Below, one piece after another: positions 1 through 8,798 of a stretch of 64,000 bases of DNA. The notes beneath the pieces were generated by a model that was not told the origin of the DNA, searched no databases, and saw nothing but the letters and a program-made list of their open reading frames with translations. This stretch comes from Tamlana sp. 2_MG-2023. GTDB taxonomy: Bacteria > Bacteroidota > Bacteroidia > Flavobacteriales > Flavobacteriaceae. The stretch's first letter is position 1; the number at the start of each line of letters is the position of its first letter. The translations under genes were made by a program, and so were the position numbers. The stretch lies in assembly GCF_030548465.1 (NCBI RefSeq), contig NZ_JAUOSF010000002.1, positions 124,001 through 188,000 of the forward strand. The letters are read 5' to 3'.

Positions 1-353
1 ACTTGTTGGTATATTTTATTTACTGTTTTTAAGAAGCGATTAAAAGGTATAGGCTTAACCAAATAATCTAAAATATTGAGTTCGTAACTTTTAATAGCAT
101 ATTCACGATAGGCTGTGGTAATAACGATAAGTGGTTTATAGCTTAGGTTATCTATAAATGCAAATCCCGACATTTCTGGCATATTGATGTCTAGAAAAAT
201 AACATCAATCTTTTCCTGTTCCAAAACACGATATGCTTTTAATGGATTGTTAAAAGTTTCAACTATCTCAATATGATCGAAGTTTTTTAAATGACTCTCA
301 ATTACCGTAATAGCAAGAGGTTCGTCATCAATAATAATGCATTTAATTTTCAT
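1..353 (-). CDS. LytTR-family response regulator (partial, 3' end outside window)
   Basis: This is the N-terminal receiver domain of a response regulator, read leftwards from an ATG at 353 and cut off by the window edge after about 117 residues. The acidic pair follows the first strand (CIIIDDEPLA), the phospho-acceptor Asp lies in VIFLDINMPEMSG, and the Thr and Lys of the switch are in VITTAYREYA and DYLVKPIPF. The YAIKSYELNILDYLVKPI arrangement is typical of regulators with a C-terminal LytTR DNA-binding domain, which would lie outside the window. Its ATG overlaps the TGA of the upstream kinase (ATGA), so the two are translationally coupled and form a LytS/LytR-type pair. They are divergent from the susC gene at 1627, so they may control that locus; this is inference. 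Confidence 0.9.
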   Translation of the reverse strand, partial: MKIKCIIIDDEPLAITVIESHLKNFDHIEIVETFNNPLKAYRVLEQEKIDVIFLDINMPEMSGFAFIDNLSYKPLIVITTAYREYAIKSYELNILDYLVKPIPFNRFLKTVNKIYQQ

Positions 354-1333
354 TGGGTAGGTATTTTTAAATACAGTTTATATAAATTATCTTCTACTGT
401 AGAGTACAAAACATAATTATTTGCAAACAGTAGATTAAGTCGTCGTTTAGCGTTTTGATTTCCTATGCCGCCGTTTTCTACTTTTAAAACATTGGGGTTA
501 AAGTTATTTATAATATTAATTTCAATAAAACCAGAGTTCAAAACTTCAAAGCTCATGTTAATTTTAAGTTTATCATTCTGTTTCATACCGTGTTTAAAAC
601 AGTTTTCAACAAAGGAAAGTAAGAGTAGTGGCGGCACGCATACATCTTCAATATCTCCTGTAATGTCCATTTCGGCTTCAACACTATCATTAAACCGAAT
701 GCGTTCAATATCTATAAAGTTGTTGATATGATTTATTTCTTGAAGCAAACTGGCTTTTGAGCTTTTTACTTCATATAAAATGTATTGCATCATATCCGAT
801 AGCTTTAAAACCAGATGTGGTGCTCTATCCGATTTACTTAATGTTAAAGCATACAAGTTGTTTAATGTATTGAAGAAGAAGTGTGGCTGAATTTGAGTGC
901 GTAAATATTTAAGTTCGGTACTCATTTGTAGTTTCGCTAAATCTTCATTAAGTCGTTTTTCAATGGACCAATCAATAACAATTTTAATGGCTGTTGTGAA
1001 ACCAATCACATAAAGTTCACCTAAAACTACGGCAATAATATGATTCAGCTCCATAAAATTACCAGGTGTTTCTGCTTCTGGCCAAATTTCTTCAGTAACT
1101 AAAACATAGTTCAAGCCTGTTCTAACTAAGTAAACCATAAATAACATACTGGCTAGTGATAAAATATAAATCAGGTATTTTTTCCGAAGAATATAGCGTG
1201 GTATTAAATAATAGATATTGATATATACTATTATAATATGAATAGGGAATTCTACTAAGTTTGATTTTAGTGAATACCAATAGTCATTAAAATAACTCCC
1301 CCATCTTACAAAATTGAAAAGGAAGTAGCTCAA
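350..1333 (-). CDS. LytS/YehU-type sensor histidine kinase
   Basis: Membrane sensor kinase of the His_kinase (PF06580) family. Hydrophobic segments lie at roughly residues 28-72 and 95-120, followed by a linker and the H-box QPHFFFNTLNNL with the phospho-acceptor His near residue 151. The ATPase domain has the N-box FVENCFKHGM and the glycine-rich GGIGNQNAKRRL. Its stop codon overlaps the ATG of the LytTR regulator, its evident partner. The longest conventional reading starts at a TTG (1333), but the open frame continues upstream with residues (IPIKYHIVFW before LSYFLFN) that look like the usual start of this family. No ATG, GTG or TTG lies there, only an ATT at 1363, so the start is uncertain. 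Ligand unknown; location suggests a role in the adjacent amino-sugar locus. Confidence 0.9.
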   Translation of the reverse strand: MSYFLFNFVRWGSYFNDYWYSLKSNLVEFPIHIIIVYINIYYLIPRYILRKKYLIYILSLASMLFMVYLVRTGLNYVLVTEEIWPEAETPGNFMELNHIIAVVLGELYVIGFTTAIKIVIDWSIEKRLNEDLAKLQMSTELKYLRTQIQPHFFFNTLNNLYALTLSKSDRAPHLVLKLSDMMQYILYEVKSSKASLLQEINHINNFIDIERIRFNDSVEAEMDITGDIEDVCVPPLLLLSFVENCFKHGMKQNDKLKINMSFEVLNSGFIEINIINNFNPNVLKVENGGIGNQNAKRRLNLLFANNYVLYSTVEDNLYKLYLKIPTQ

Positions 1334-1626
1334 CCAGAATACGATATGATATTTGATTGGAATGTTAACAGTCGATTTGTTATTATGTGTTGAAATAATT
1401 TTAGCTTTATGTTGATTTTGTTATTAAAATCTTATTAAGATTCAACAATTTTAGTGATATATTTATTAATTAGCAATAAAAAGACGAATACTTTGAAAGC
1501 CAATATGCACTAATCGTTTACAAAATGTTGTCTGTGTGTTAAATCGTGTCGTTTATATAAAATTTTTTAAAAGAAATTTAATATTAGATAGTTTGGCTCA
1601 ACTTAAAAAAACAAAACAATCAAATT

Positions 1627-4600
1627 ATGAAACAAAACTTACAAACATTTTTCTTGTTTTCTTTTCTATTATTTGCTGTTCAATTTTCGTTTGGACAAGA
1701 GAAGGAAATAAAGGGAACAGTAACTTCAAAGGCGGATGGGATTCCGTTACCAGGAGTTAATGTTACGGTACAAGGTACTACTAACGGTGCCCAAACAGAT
1801 TTTGATGGACATTATTCACTTACAGTGAATTCAGGTGACGTTTTAGCCTTTTCTTATTTAGGAATGACAACTAAATTAATTACAGTAGGGCAGCAAGACG
1901 TAATTAACGCACAGCTAGAAGAAGATGCGGAAGAGCTTAAAGCTGTTGTAGTTACGGCTTTAGGTATTAAAAAGGAGCGTAAAGCACTTACTTATTCGGC
2001 ACAAGAAGTTGGTGGGGATGAGTTAACGCGTGTTAAGCAAACCAACCCTATTAATAGTTTATCTGGTAAGTCTGCCGGACTTACAATCTCAAGAAGTTCT
2101 TCTGGTTTAGGAGGTGCTACAAAAGTAGTATTAAGAGGTAATACGTCTACAACTAATAACGATCCGTTATATGTTATTGATGGTATTCCAATGCTAAACA
2201 GTGGTAATGGTTCTAACGGAAATGAGCCAGGTACTGATATTTTTGGTAGCCAAACTGGTAACCGTGATGGTGGTGATGCGATGTCGTTAATTAACCCGGA
2301 TGATATTGAAAGTATGACTGTTTTAAAAGGAGCTTCGGCTTCAGCACTTTACGGAAGTCAAGGTGCTAATGGTGTAATTTTAATTACTACTAAAAAGGGT
2401 AAGGAAGGATCATTATCTGTAAACTTTAATTCTAGTTTTACTGTTGATAATGTGATGTCATTACCTGAATTACAATCGGAATACCAAAGTGCTTCAGTAG
2501 GTCAACCAATTGCTGAAAATGGTCGTGTTGCCGATGCTAAATCTTGGGGTGCTAAAGCTAGTAACTTAAGTAATGATGCTCACGATTTCTTTACTATGGG
2601 GTATACGGCGATTAATGCATTATCATTAACTGCAGGAAACCAGAAAGCTCAAACTTATTTCTCTTACGCAAATACTTTAGGAGAAGGGGTTATTCCAGGC
2701 AACAATTTAAAGCGTAACAACTTTACTTTACGTGAAACTGCTAAATTTTTAAAAGATAAAATTGATGTTTCTGCTAACATTAATTTATCAGATCAACGTA
2801 TTAGTAACAGGCCAACAAATGGTTTGTACTCGAATCCATTAACTGCTGTTTATTTACAACCTGTTGGAATTGATAGAGATATTTATAAAAATAAATTTGA
2901 ATATTTCAATGCGAATTTGAACCAAATGGATCAATATGCTTCATCTTTTGATGAGAATATTCAGCAAAATCCATACTGGTTAATTAACCGCAACCCTAGT
3001 GAAGATATCGTTCAACGTGTTTTGGCCAACGTATCGGTTAAATATCAAATTACAGATGCATTCTCTTTACAATCTAGAGGAAGTTATGATAAAACATTTT
3101 TCACTTTCGATAAAAGACAATATGCAGGAACAGATCCAGTAAACTCTGGAGATAACGGACGTTATGTTTTAGAAAAAACAGAAAACACACAACAATACAT
3201 AGACTTTATTGCTTCTTATAATAAAGATTTCTCTGAAGCTGTTACATTCACTGGACTTTTAGGAACTAGTTTAACAAAGTATCAAATTGGAGATCAAACA
3301 TATTTAGATTCAGGTCGTGATGGCGCTGGATTAAATTACCCGAATGTATTTAATATCGCAAACTTTGCAAATACAAATAACATAAGACAGTCTGTTGGTA
3401 ATAGAGAAGTACAATCTGTTTTTGGATCTGCAAACTTCGGGTTTAAAGATATGCTTTTCTTAGATGTTACAGGACGTACCGATTGGTCTTCAACATTAGT
3501 GAACACAGATTCGAATTCGTTTTTCTACCCATCTGTTGGTTTAACTGGTGTTTTAACTGAAATGTTTGATATGGGTGAAGGTATTTCTTTTGCTAAAGTG
3601 AGAGGATCTTATGCTGAAGTTGGTAAAGATATTCCAGTGTATGCGACCATTCCATTAAACACAATAAATAATACAAATACAGGGATAGGTACTGCTCCTT
3701 TTGCTCCTATAGAAGGTGAAACGCTTCAGCCAGAACGTCAAAAAGGATTTGAAGTTGGTACAGAATGGCGCTTTTTTGGAAACCGTTTAGGTCTTGATTT
3801 TACATACTATAACACAAAAACTGAAAATCAAATATTTTACATTCAAGCAGCTCCTAATCCTAATGGGTATTCTCAAAACATTGTAAATGCTGGTGAGATT
3901 TCTAGTGATGGTATTGAATTAGTATTAAACGGTAAACCAATTGTTAGTGATAACTTTAAGTGGAATACCTTTATAAACTTTGCACAAAACAATAACAAAG
4001 TGGTGGCTGTACACCCTTCATTACAAGATGGAGAAGCTATTGTTACTGCACGTGGTGTTAATGGTTACGAATATGCACTTATTGAAGGAGAAGATTTTGG
4101 TAGTATTAAAGCGCGCTCACTAGTTAGAGATGAAAATGGTACTCCAGTTATTAGTTCTACAGGAACTTTAATGTCTACAGATTTTGAAACTGTTGCACAT
4201 GCACAACCAGATTTTACACTAGGATGGAACAACAGTTTCGAAATAGGAGACTTCCATGTAAACTTCTTAATCGATGGTAAATTTGGCGGAGAAGTGATGA
4301 GTGTCACTGAAGCTGTAAATGATAAATACGGTGTGTCTCAAACTACTGCAAATGCAAGAAACACAAACGGAGGTATGGTAAATGTTGTTGACGAAAATGG
4401 TGCAAGTTCACAAATAACGGCACAGCAATATTACGCTGCTATTGGAGGTAGAGATGGTATGTTAGGAGAGTATGTTTACGATGCTTCGAATGTAAGTTTA
4501 AGAGAACTTTCAGTAGGGTATAAGTTAGAATTAGGTGAAAGTGATTTTATCGACAATATTAACTTTTCAGTAATAGCAAACAACCTTTTCTTTTTCTATA

Positions 4601-4719
4601 AAGATGCACCATTCGATCCAAACATTGCTGCTAGTACAGGAATGGGATTACAAGGAGTAGACATTTATAACCAACCTTCAACTAGAAGTGTAGGTTTAAA
4701 CATTAACGTAAATTTCTAA
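1627..4719 (+). CDS. SusC/RagA-family TonB-dependent outer-membrane transporter
   Basis: A 1030-residue outer-membrane importer. It has a signal peptide (cut near FSFGQ, residue 24), a carboxypeptidase-D-like regulatory domain with the usual IKGTVTSKADGIPLPGVNV start (about 27-112), a TonB-box-like AVVVTALGI, a plug domain ending with the SusC signature LKGASASALYGSQGANGV (about 232-249), and a long beta-barrel ending in an aromatic residue (NVNF). It is paired with the SusD-like gene 6 bases downstream. SusC/SusD pairs import oligosaccharides and some other polymers. The genes behind it (GH20, NagB, sugar kinase) suggest a GlcNAc-containing substrate, an inference from context. The 293-base gap upstream, divergent from the sensor kinase, should hold its promoter, but I find no exact TAnnTTTG box there. 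Confidence 0.95.
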   Translation: MKQNLQTFFLFSFLLFAVQFSFGQEKEIKGTVTSKADGIPLPGVNVTVQGTTNGAQTDFDGHYSLTVNSGDVLAFSYLGMTTKLITVGQQDVINAQLEEDAEELKAVVVTALGIKKERKALTYSAQEVGGDELTRVKQTNPINSLSGKSAGLTISRSSSGLGGATKVVLRGNTSTTNNDPLYVIDGIPMLNSGNGSNGNEPGTDIFGSQTGNRDGGDAMSLINPDDIESMTVLKGASASALYGSQGANGVILITTKKGKEGSLSVNFNSSFTVDNVMSLPELQSEYQSASVGQPIAENGRVADAKSWGAKASNLSNDAHDFFTMGYTAINALSLTAGNQKAQTYFSYANTLGEGVIPGNNLKRNNFTLRETAKFLKDKIDVSANINLSDQRISNRPTNGLYSNPLTAVYLQPVGIDRDIYKNKFEYFNANLNQMDQYASSFDENIQQNPYWLINRNPSEDIVQRVLANVSVKYQITDAFSLQSRGSYDKTFFTFDKRQYAGTDPVNSGDNGRYVLEKTENTQQYIDFIASYNKDFSEAVTFTGLLGTSLTKYQIGDQTYLDSGRDGAGLNYPNVFNIANFANTNNIRQSVGNREVQSVFGSANFGFKDMLFLDVTGRTDWSSTLVNTDSNSFFYPSVGLTGVLTEMFDMGEGISFAKVRGSYAEVGKDIPVYATIPLNTINNTNTGIGTAPFAPIEGETLQPERQKGFEVGTEWRFFGNRLGLDFTYYNTKTENQIFYIQAAPNPNGYSQNIVNAGEISSDGIELVLNGKPIVSDNFKWNTFINFAQNNNKVVAVHPSLQDGEAIVTARGVNGYEYALIEGEDFGSIKARSLVRDENGTPVISSTGTLMSTDFETVAHAQPDFTLGWNNSFEIGDFHVNFLIDGKFGGEVMSVTEAVNDKYGVSQTTANARNTNGGMVNVVDENGASSQITAQQYYAAIGGRDGMLGEYVYDASNVSLRELSVGYKLELGESDFIDNINFSVIANNLFFFYKDAPFDPNIAASTGMGLQGVDIYNQPSTRSVGLNINVNF

Positions 4720-4725
4720 AGAAAT

Positions 4726-6318
4726 ATGAAAAATATACTTAAATATACAATGGCTTCAGTTGTGGCCATGAGTTTAACCAACTGTACTGGAGATTTCGAA
4801 GACATTAATACAAATCCTTATGGGATTTCTCAAGAAAGCTTAACACAACAAAACAATCATATTGGATCTAGGTTTTCACCTTTATTTTCTAATATAATAC
4901 GTGTAGAACCATCTTGGAACTACCAATTACAGCAAAATTTAAATGCTGATGTATTTTCAGGATATATGACGGCGCCTACAGATTTTGCAGGTAACATTAA
5001 TAATCAAACTTATGCATTGGTTAATGGGTGGAACGGATTTATTTGGAGCGACGCTTATGATGCTAACGACGGTAATGGTATTATGCCTTACGCCAGAGAG
5101 ATTAAAGAGCAAGTAGAATTATCTGGTGATCCTAGTGGAATGAAGTTTGTATACCTCTCGAATATCGTAAAAGTATTAGGTATGCAACGTATTTCTGATG
5201 TGTTCGGCCCAATTCGCTACTCAAAATTTGATGATTACGACACTACTGGTGAATACGATTCTCAAGAAGAAGCGTATAAAGCATTTTTCGCAGATCTAGA
5301 TGAAGCAATAGCTGGCTTAGAAAGCGATGTTGATGCTGTACAGTTTATACCATTTGATCAATCAACTTTAGCTGGAGATATTTCAAAATGGAGAACTTTT
5401 GCAAACTCTATTCGTTTACGTTTAGCGATTCGTGTATCTAAAGTAGATCCTGCATTAGCTAAAATAGAAGGAGAAAAAGCCTTATCAAGCCCGGTTGGTT
5501 TAATGACGACTGAAGACATGAAGGTAGATATGAATGGCTTTGTTCACCCAATATTCACTATAAGTAACAGTTGGGGAGATATTTTAATGAGTGCAGAAAT
5601 GGAGTCTATTTTAAAAGGTTTCAATGACAATAGAATTACAAAATTCTTCAACGCACCGGCAGATCCTACTTTAGGAGACTATAAAGGAATTCGTATGGGA
5701 ATTGAATTAGATACAAAGGCGCAGTATGGTAGCCACTCTACTGTTGGTGAAGTTGTAGAGGGTACACACAAAACGTGGATGACCGCTGCAGAAGTTCTTT
5801 TCTTAAAAGCAGAAGCTGCTTTAAGAGGTTGGGCTGGAGCAGGTGATGCCAAGTCTAATTATGAAGCAGGTGTGCGTGCTTCTTTTGCAGAATTAGGAGC
5901 AAGTGGTGTAGACGCTTATTTAGCTGATGCAACAAGTACACCAGCCGATTTTGTTGATGCCAAAAACCCTACTAATAATTATGCATACCCTAGTGATGTA
6001 ACCATTGCGTATAACGATGCAGGAACTAATGAAGAGCAATTAGAGCAAATTATCACTCAAAAATGGATTGCCATGTTCCCTGATGGCATGGAAGCATGGA
6101 GTGAGTTTAGACGTACTGGATATCCAAGAGTTTTTCCAGTAGTAATAAACAACAGTGGTGGAGCTATCGATACAGATATTCAGATTCGAAGAATCAATTT
6201 CGTTGATGTTGAGAAAAACACCAATGGTGCCAATGTAGATGCAGCGATTAGCACATTAAAAGGTCCTGATAACGGAGGGACAAGACTTTGGTGGGATACC
6301 GGAGCACCAAATTTTTAA
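4726..6318 (+). CDS. SusD/RagB-like substrate-binding lipoprotein (SusD-like_2 type)
   Basis: A 530-residue surface lipoprotein that caps the SusC barrel and captures substrate. The N-terminus has a hydrophobic signal and a lipidation Cys at residue 20 (SLTNC), followed by the family hallmark GDFEDINTNPYG. The late KWIAMFPDGMEAWSEFRRTGYPRV block is the conserved C-terminal signature of this family. It begins 6 bases after susC and must be co-transcribed with it. A GC-rich hairpin follows at 6359-6392. Its substrate cannot be read from sequence; the downstream amino-sugar enzymes favour GlcNAc or chito-oligosaccharides, or glycoprotein or peptidoglycan fragments. Confidence 0.93.
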   Translation: MKNILKYTMASVVAMSLTNCTGDFEDINTNPYGISQESLTQQNNHIGSRFSPLFSNIIRVEPSWNYQLQQNLNADVFSGYMTAPTDFAGNINNQTYALVNGWNGFIWSDAYDANDGNGIMPYAREIKEQVELSGDPSGMKFVYLSNIVKVLGMQRISDVFGPIRYSKFDDYDTTGEYDSQEEAYKAFFADLDEAIAGLESDVDAVQFIPFDQSTLAGDISKWRTFANSIRLRLAIRVSKVDPALAKIEGEKALSSPVGLMTTEDMKVDMNGFVHPIFTISNSWGDILMSAEMESILKGFNDNRITKFFNAPADPTLGDYKGIRMGIELDTKAQYGSHSTVGEVVEGTHKTWMTAAEVLFLKAEAALRGWAGAGDAKSNYEAGVRASFAELGASGVDAYLADATSTPADFVDAKNPTNNYAYPSDVTIAYNDAGTNEEQLEQIITQKWIAMFPDGMEAWSEFRRTGYPRVFPVVINNSGGAIDTDIQIRRINFVDVEKNTNGANVDAAISTLKGPDNGGTRLWWDTGAPNF

Positions 6319-6358
6319 GTTTAGGTTGATTAAACGTTTAGTTTAGTTTGTTGATGGT

Positions 6359-6392
6359 AAGCAAGCGGAGAATTTCGGTTTTCCGTTTGCTT
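6359..6392 (+). terminator. Intercistronic hairpin after susCD
   Basis: A 14-base stem (AAGCAAGCGGAGAA paired with TTTTCCGTTTGCTT, two G-U pairs) closes a 6-base TTTCGG loop between susD and the nagB fusion. No long T-run follows, so it is more likely a partial terminator or an RNA-stabilising element than a full stop. Confidence 0.5.
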
Positions 6393-6426
6393 TAATAAAA
6401 AGTATTTAAAAGAAAAACAGTATATC

Positions 6427-8349
6427 GTGAAAATTGCAAATCATAAAAATATAGCATACACAAAAGCAGGTATGTTTGAAGAAACTCGATTTGAAAAAAT
6501 ACACAATGTTATTTTTAATGATTCTACAGCCGCTTCGGTTCTTGTAGCCCATGAAATAGCAGATTTAATTCGAGAAAAAGAGAAACAAAATAAGCCTTGT
6601 GTATTAGGTTTAGCAACTGGTTCTTCACCAATAAAGGTTTATGAAGAGCTCGTAAGAATGCATAGGGAAGAAGGTTTAAGTTTTGCAAACGTTGTCACGT
6701 TTAACTTAGACGAATATTATCCTATGGATAAAGGTAACCTACAGAGTTACTTTTATTTTATGCATGAACATTTATTCAATCACATTGATATTTTAGATGA
6801 AAATATAAATATCCCAGACGGTCTTGTAAGCTCTGAAGATTTATATCAATTCTGTATTGACTATGAGATGAAAATAAAATCCTATGGTGGCTTAGATTTT
6901 CAGCTTTTAGGAATTGGTAGAACGGGGCATATTGGTTTTAACGAACCTGGTTCACACTACAATTCAGGAACAAGAAGTATTACTTTAGATCATATCACGC
7001 GTGTTGATGCAGCTCCGGCATTTTTAGGTATAGAAAATGTACCGAGAAAAGCGATAACCATGGGAATTGGTACTGTTTTAGGAGCTAAACGTATTGTTTT
7101 ACTAGGATGGGGAGCTAATAAAGCCGAAATTCTTAAAGAAACCATTGAAGGTGAAATCACTGCTGAAGTTCCTGCAACATATTTACAAAATCACGAGAAC
7201 ACTACGTTTATCATTGATGAGGCAGCTGCGTCAGAATTAACACGAGTTAAAACACCTTGGTTGGTAACTACTTGTGTTTGGGATGACGATTTAAAGTTGA
7301 AAGCTGTGGTATGGCTTAGTGAGTTAACCGAAAAACCATTTTTAAAGTTAACCGATAAAGATTATAACAATAATGGGATGTCTGGCTTGCTTACCGAAGA
7401 AGGTACAGCCTACGATTTAAACATTAAAATGTTTAATAAATTACAGCACACCATTACAGGTTGGCCAGGTGGAAAACCGAATGCCGATGATACGAATAGG
7501 CCAGAGCGTGCTACTATACCCAAAAAACGTGTTATTATTTTTAGTCCGCATCCAGATGATGATGTGATTTCAATGGGAGGTACTTTTGATAGGCTAGTGG
7601 AACAAGGTCATGAGGTACATATCGCTTATCAAACATCTGGTAATATTGCAGTTTCTGATGAAGAAGCATTAAAATTTGCTGAAATTACGCAGTCAATATG
7701 CCCAGAATGTAAGGAAACAGAAGACGTTATTAATTTCCTTAAAAACAAAACGGCGAATGATATTGATTCTGTCGAGGTTCGTAAGTTAAAAGGATTAATT
7801 AGACGCAGTGAATCTTTAGGAGCGACACGTTATTTTGGTTTAAACGATGATCACGTTCATTTTCTTGATTTACCGTTTTATGAAACAGGAACCATTAAGA
7901 AAAACAATATATCGCAAGATGATATTGATATCATGTGTAGTTTAATTTCAGATATAAAGCCGCATCAAATATATGCCGCTGGCGATTTAGCCGATCCGCA
8001 TGGCACACACAAAGTATGTTTAGATGCTTTGTTTGAAGCTCTAAAAGTAATTAAAACGGAATCTTATATGGATGATTGCTGGGTTTGGTTATACCGAGGT
8101 GCATGGCACGAGTGGGAATCTTACCAAATTGAAATGGCTGTTCCAATGAGCCCAGATCAGGTTTTAAGAAAAAGACATGCTATTTTTTATCACCAATCGC
8201 AAAAGGACGGTGTGATGTTTCAAGGTGGAGATTCTAGAGAATTCTGGGTTCGTGCTGAAGACAGAAACCGTTTAACAGCTAAAAAATATAACGATTTAGG
8301 CTTGTCGGAATACGCGGCTATTGAAGCTTTTAAACGTTATCATTTTTAG
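6427..8349 (+). CDS. nagB: Glucosamine-6-phosphate deaminase fused to a PIG-L/LmbE-family deacetylase domain
   Basis: A 640-residue two-domain cytoplasmic enzyme. Residues about 15-290 are NagB, which converts glucosamine-6-P to fructose-6-P and ammonia. They show the ATGSSP phosphate-binding loop, the NLDEYY catalytic Asp (about 94) and GIGRTGHIGFNEPGS with the catalytic His (about 167). E. coli NagB is only about 266 residues. The extra C-terminal half (about 365-610) is a PIG-L/LmbE zinc deacetylase domain, with SPHPDDDVISMGG (about 372-384) and the later metal-binding DPHGTHKVC (about 522-530). The zinc ligands look intact, so the domain may be active, perhaps as the GlcNAc-6-P deacetylase that NagA normally supplies; that is inference. 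The start used is GTG at 6427; an ATG at 6472 (MFEETRFEKIHNVIF) also fits. Such long NagB proteins occur in other Bacteroidota. Confidence 0.93.
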   Translation: MKIANHKNIAYTKAGMFEETRFEKIHNVIFNDSTAASVLVAHEIADLIREKEKQNKPCVLGLATGSSPIKVYEELVRMHREEGLSFANVVTFNLDEYYPMDKGNLQSYFYFMHEHLFNHIDILDENINIPDGLVSSEDLYQFCIDYEMKIKSYGGLDFQLLGIGRTGHIGFNEPGSHYNSGTRSITLDHITRVDAAPAFLGIENVPRKAITMGIGTVLGAKRIVLLGWGANKAEILKETIEGEITAEVPATYLQNHENTTFIIDEAAASELTRVKTPWLVTTCVWDDDLKLKAVVWLSELTEKPFLKLTDKDYNNNGMSGLLTEEGTAYDLNIKMFNKLQHTITGWPGGKPNADDTNRPERATIPKKRVIIFSPHPDDDVISMGGTFDRLVEQGHEVHIAYQTSGNIAVSDEEALKFAEITQSICPECKETEDVINFLKNKTANDIDSVEVRKLKGLIRRSESLGATRYFGLNDDHVHFLDLPFYETGTIKKNNISQDDIDIMCSLISDIKPHQIYAAGDLADPHGTHKVCLDALFEALKVIKTESYMDDCWVWLYRGAWHEWESYQIEMAVPMSPDQVLRKRHAIFYHQSQKDGVMFQGGDSREFWVRAEDRNRLTAKKYNDLGLSEYAAIEAFKRYHF

Positions 8350-8355
8350 AAAATA

Positions 8356-8781
8356 ATGAAGAAATCAATCTTGATAATTTCGGCATTGGCCTGTTTTAAT
8401 TGTAATAACAGAACAACTGCTAATTGTATAAATGGAACATGGAAGTTGGTCTATGCTGAAATTGTTGAGAATGATTCAACTAAAATTAAAGATTTAAAGA
8501 ACACGGAATTCATTAAAATTATTAATGATTCACATTTTGCTTTTTTCAATCAAGGTATCAACGATGATACAACTTTTTATAGCGGAGCAGGAACTTACCG
8601 ACGAGAAGGAGAGACGTACGAAGAGATTTTAAGTTACACCTCAGCTAAAGAAATTAAAAACCACAAATTCTCTTTTCAAATTAAAATGAAAGGAGATACA
8701 CTAATCCAAACAGGACAAGAGCTCATTAAAGCAGCAGGAATTAATAGAACGATTACCGAGAAGTATATCAAGATGAATTGA
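8356..8781 (+). CDS. Small lipocalin-like lipoprotein, function unknown
   Basis: A 141-residue exported protein. A basic, hydrophobic N-terminus ends in cysteines (ALACFNC), suggesting a lipoprotein. The mature part starts with CINGTWKLVYAEI and continues as alternating beta strands, which resembles the lipocalin-like small lipoproteins common in Bacteroidota (GxW near the first strand). It lies 6 bases after the nagB fusion and its stop is 17 bases before the ATG of the GH20 gene, so it is part of the same transcript. I cannot assign a substrate; a periplasmic binding or accessory role in the amino-sugar locus is a guess. Confidence 0.75.
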   Translation: MKKSILIISALACFNCNNRTTANCINGTWKLVYAEIVENDSTKIKDLKNTEFIKIINDSHFAFFNQGINDDTTFYSGAGTYRREGETYEEILSYTSAKEIKNHKFSFQIKMKGDTLIQTGQELIKAAGINRTITEKYIKMN

Positions 8782-8798
8782 GTCCTAAAACTAATCAG

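Noticed and set aside
1486-1496. Promoter box ATACTTTG upstream of susC
   Set aside because: Spacing between TA and TTTG is one base instead of two, so it does not match the consensus.
1536-1760. Small open frame overlapping the start of susC
   Set aside because: It is in another frame of the susC signal-peptide region and has no features of its own.
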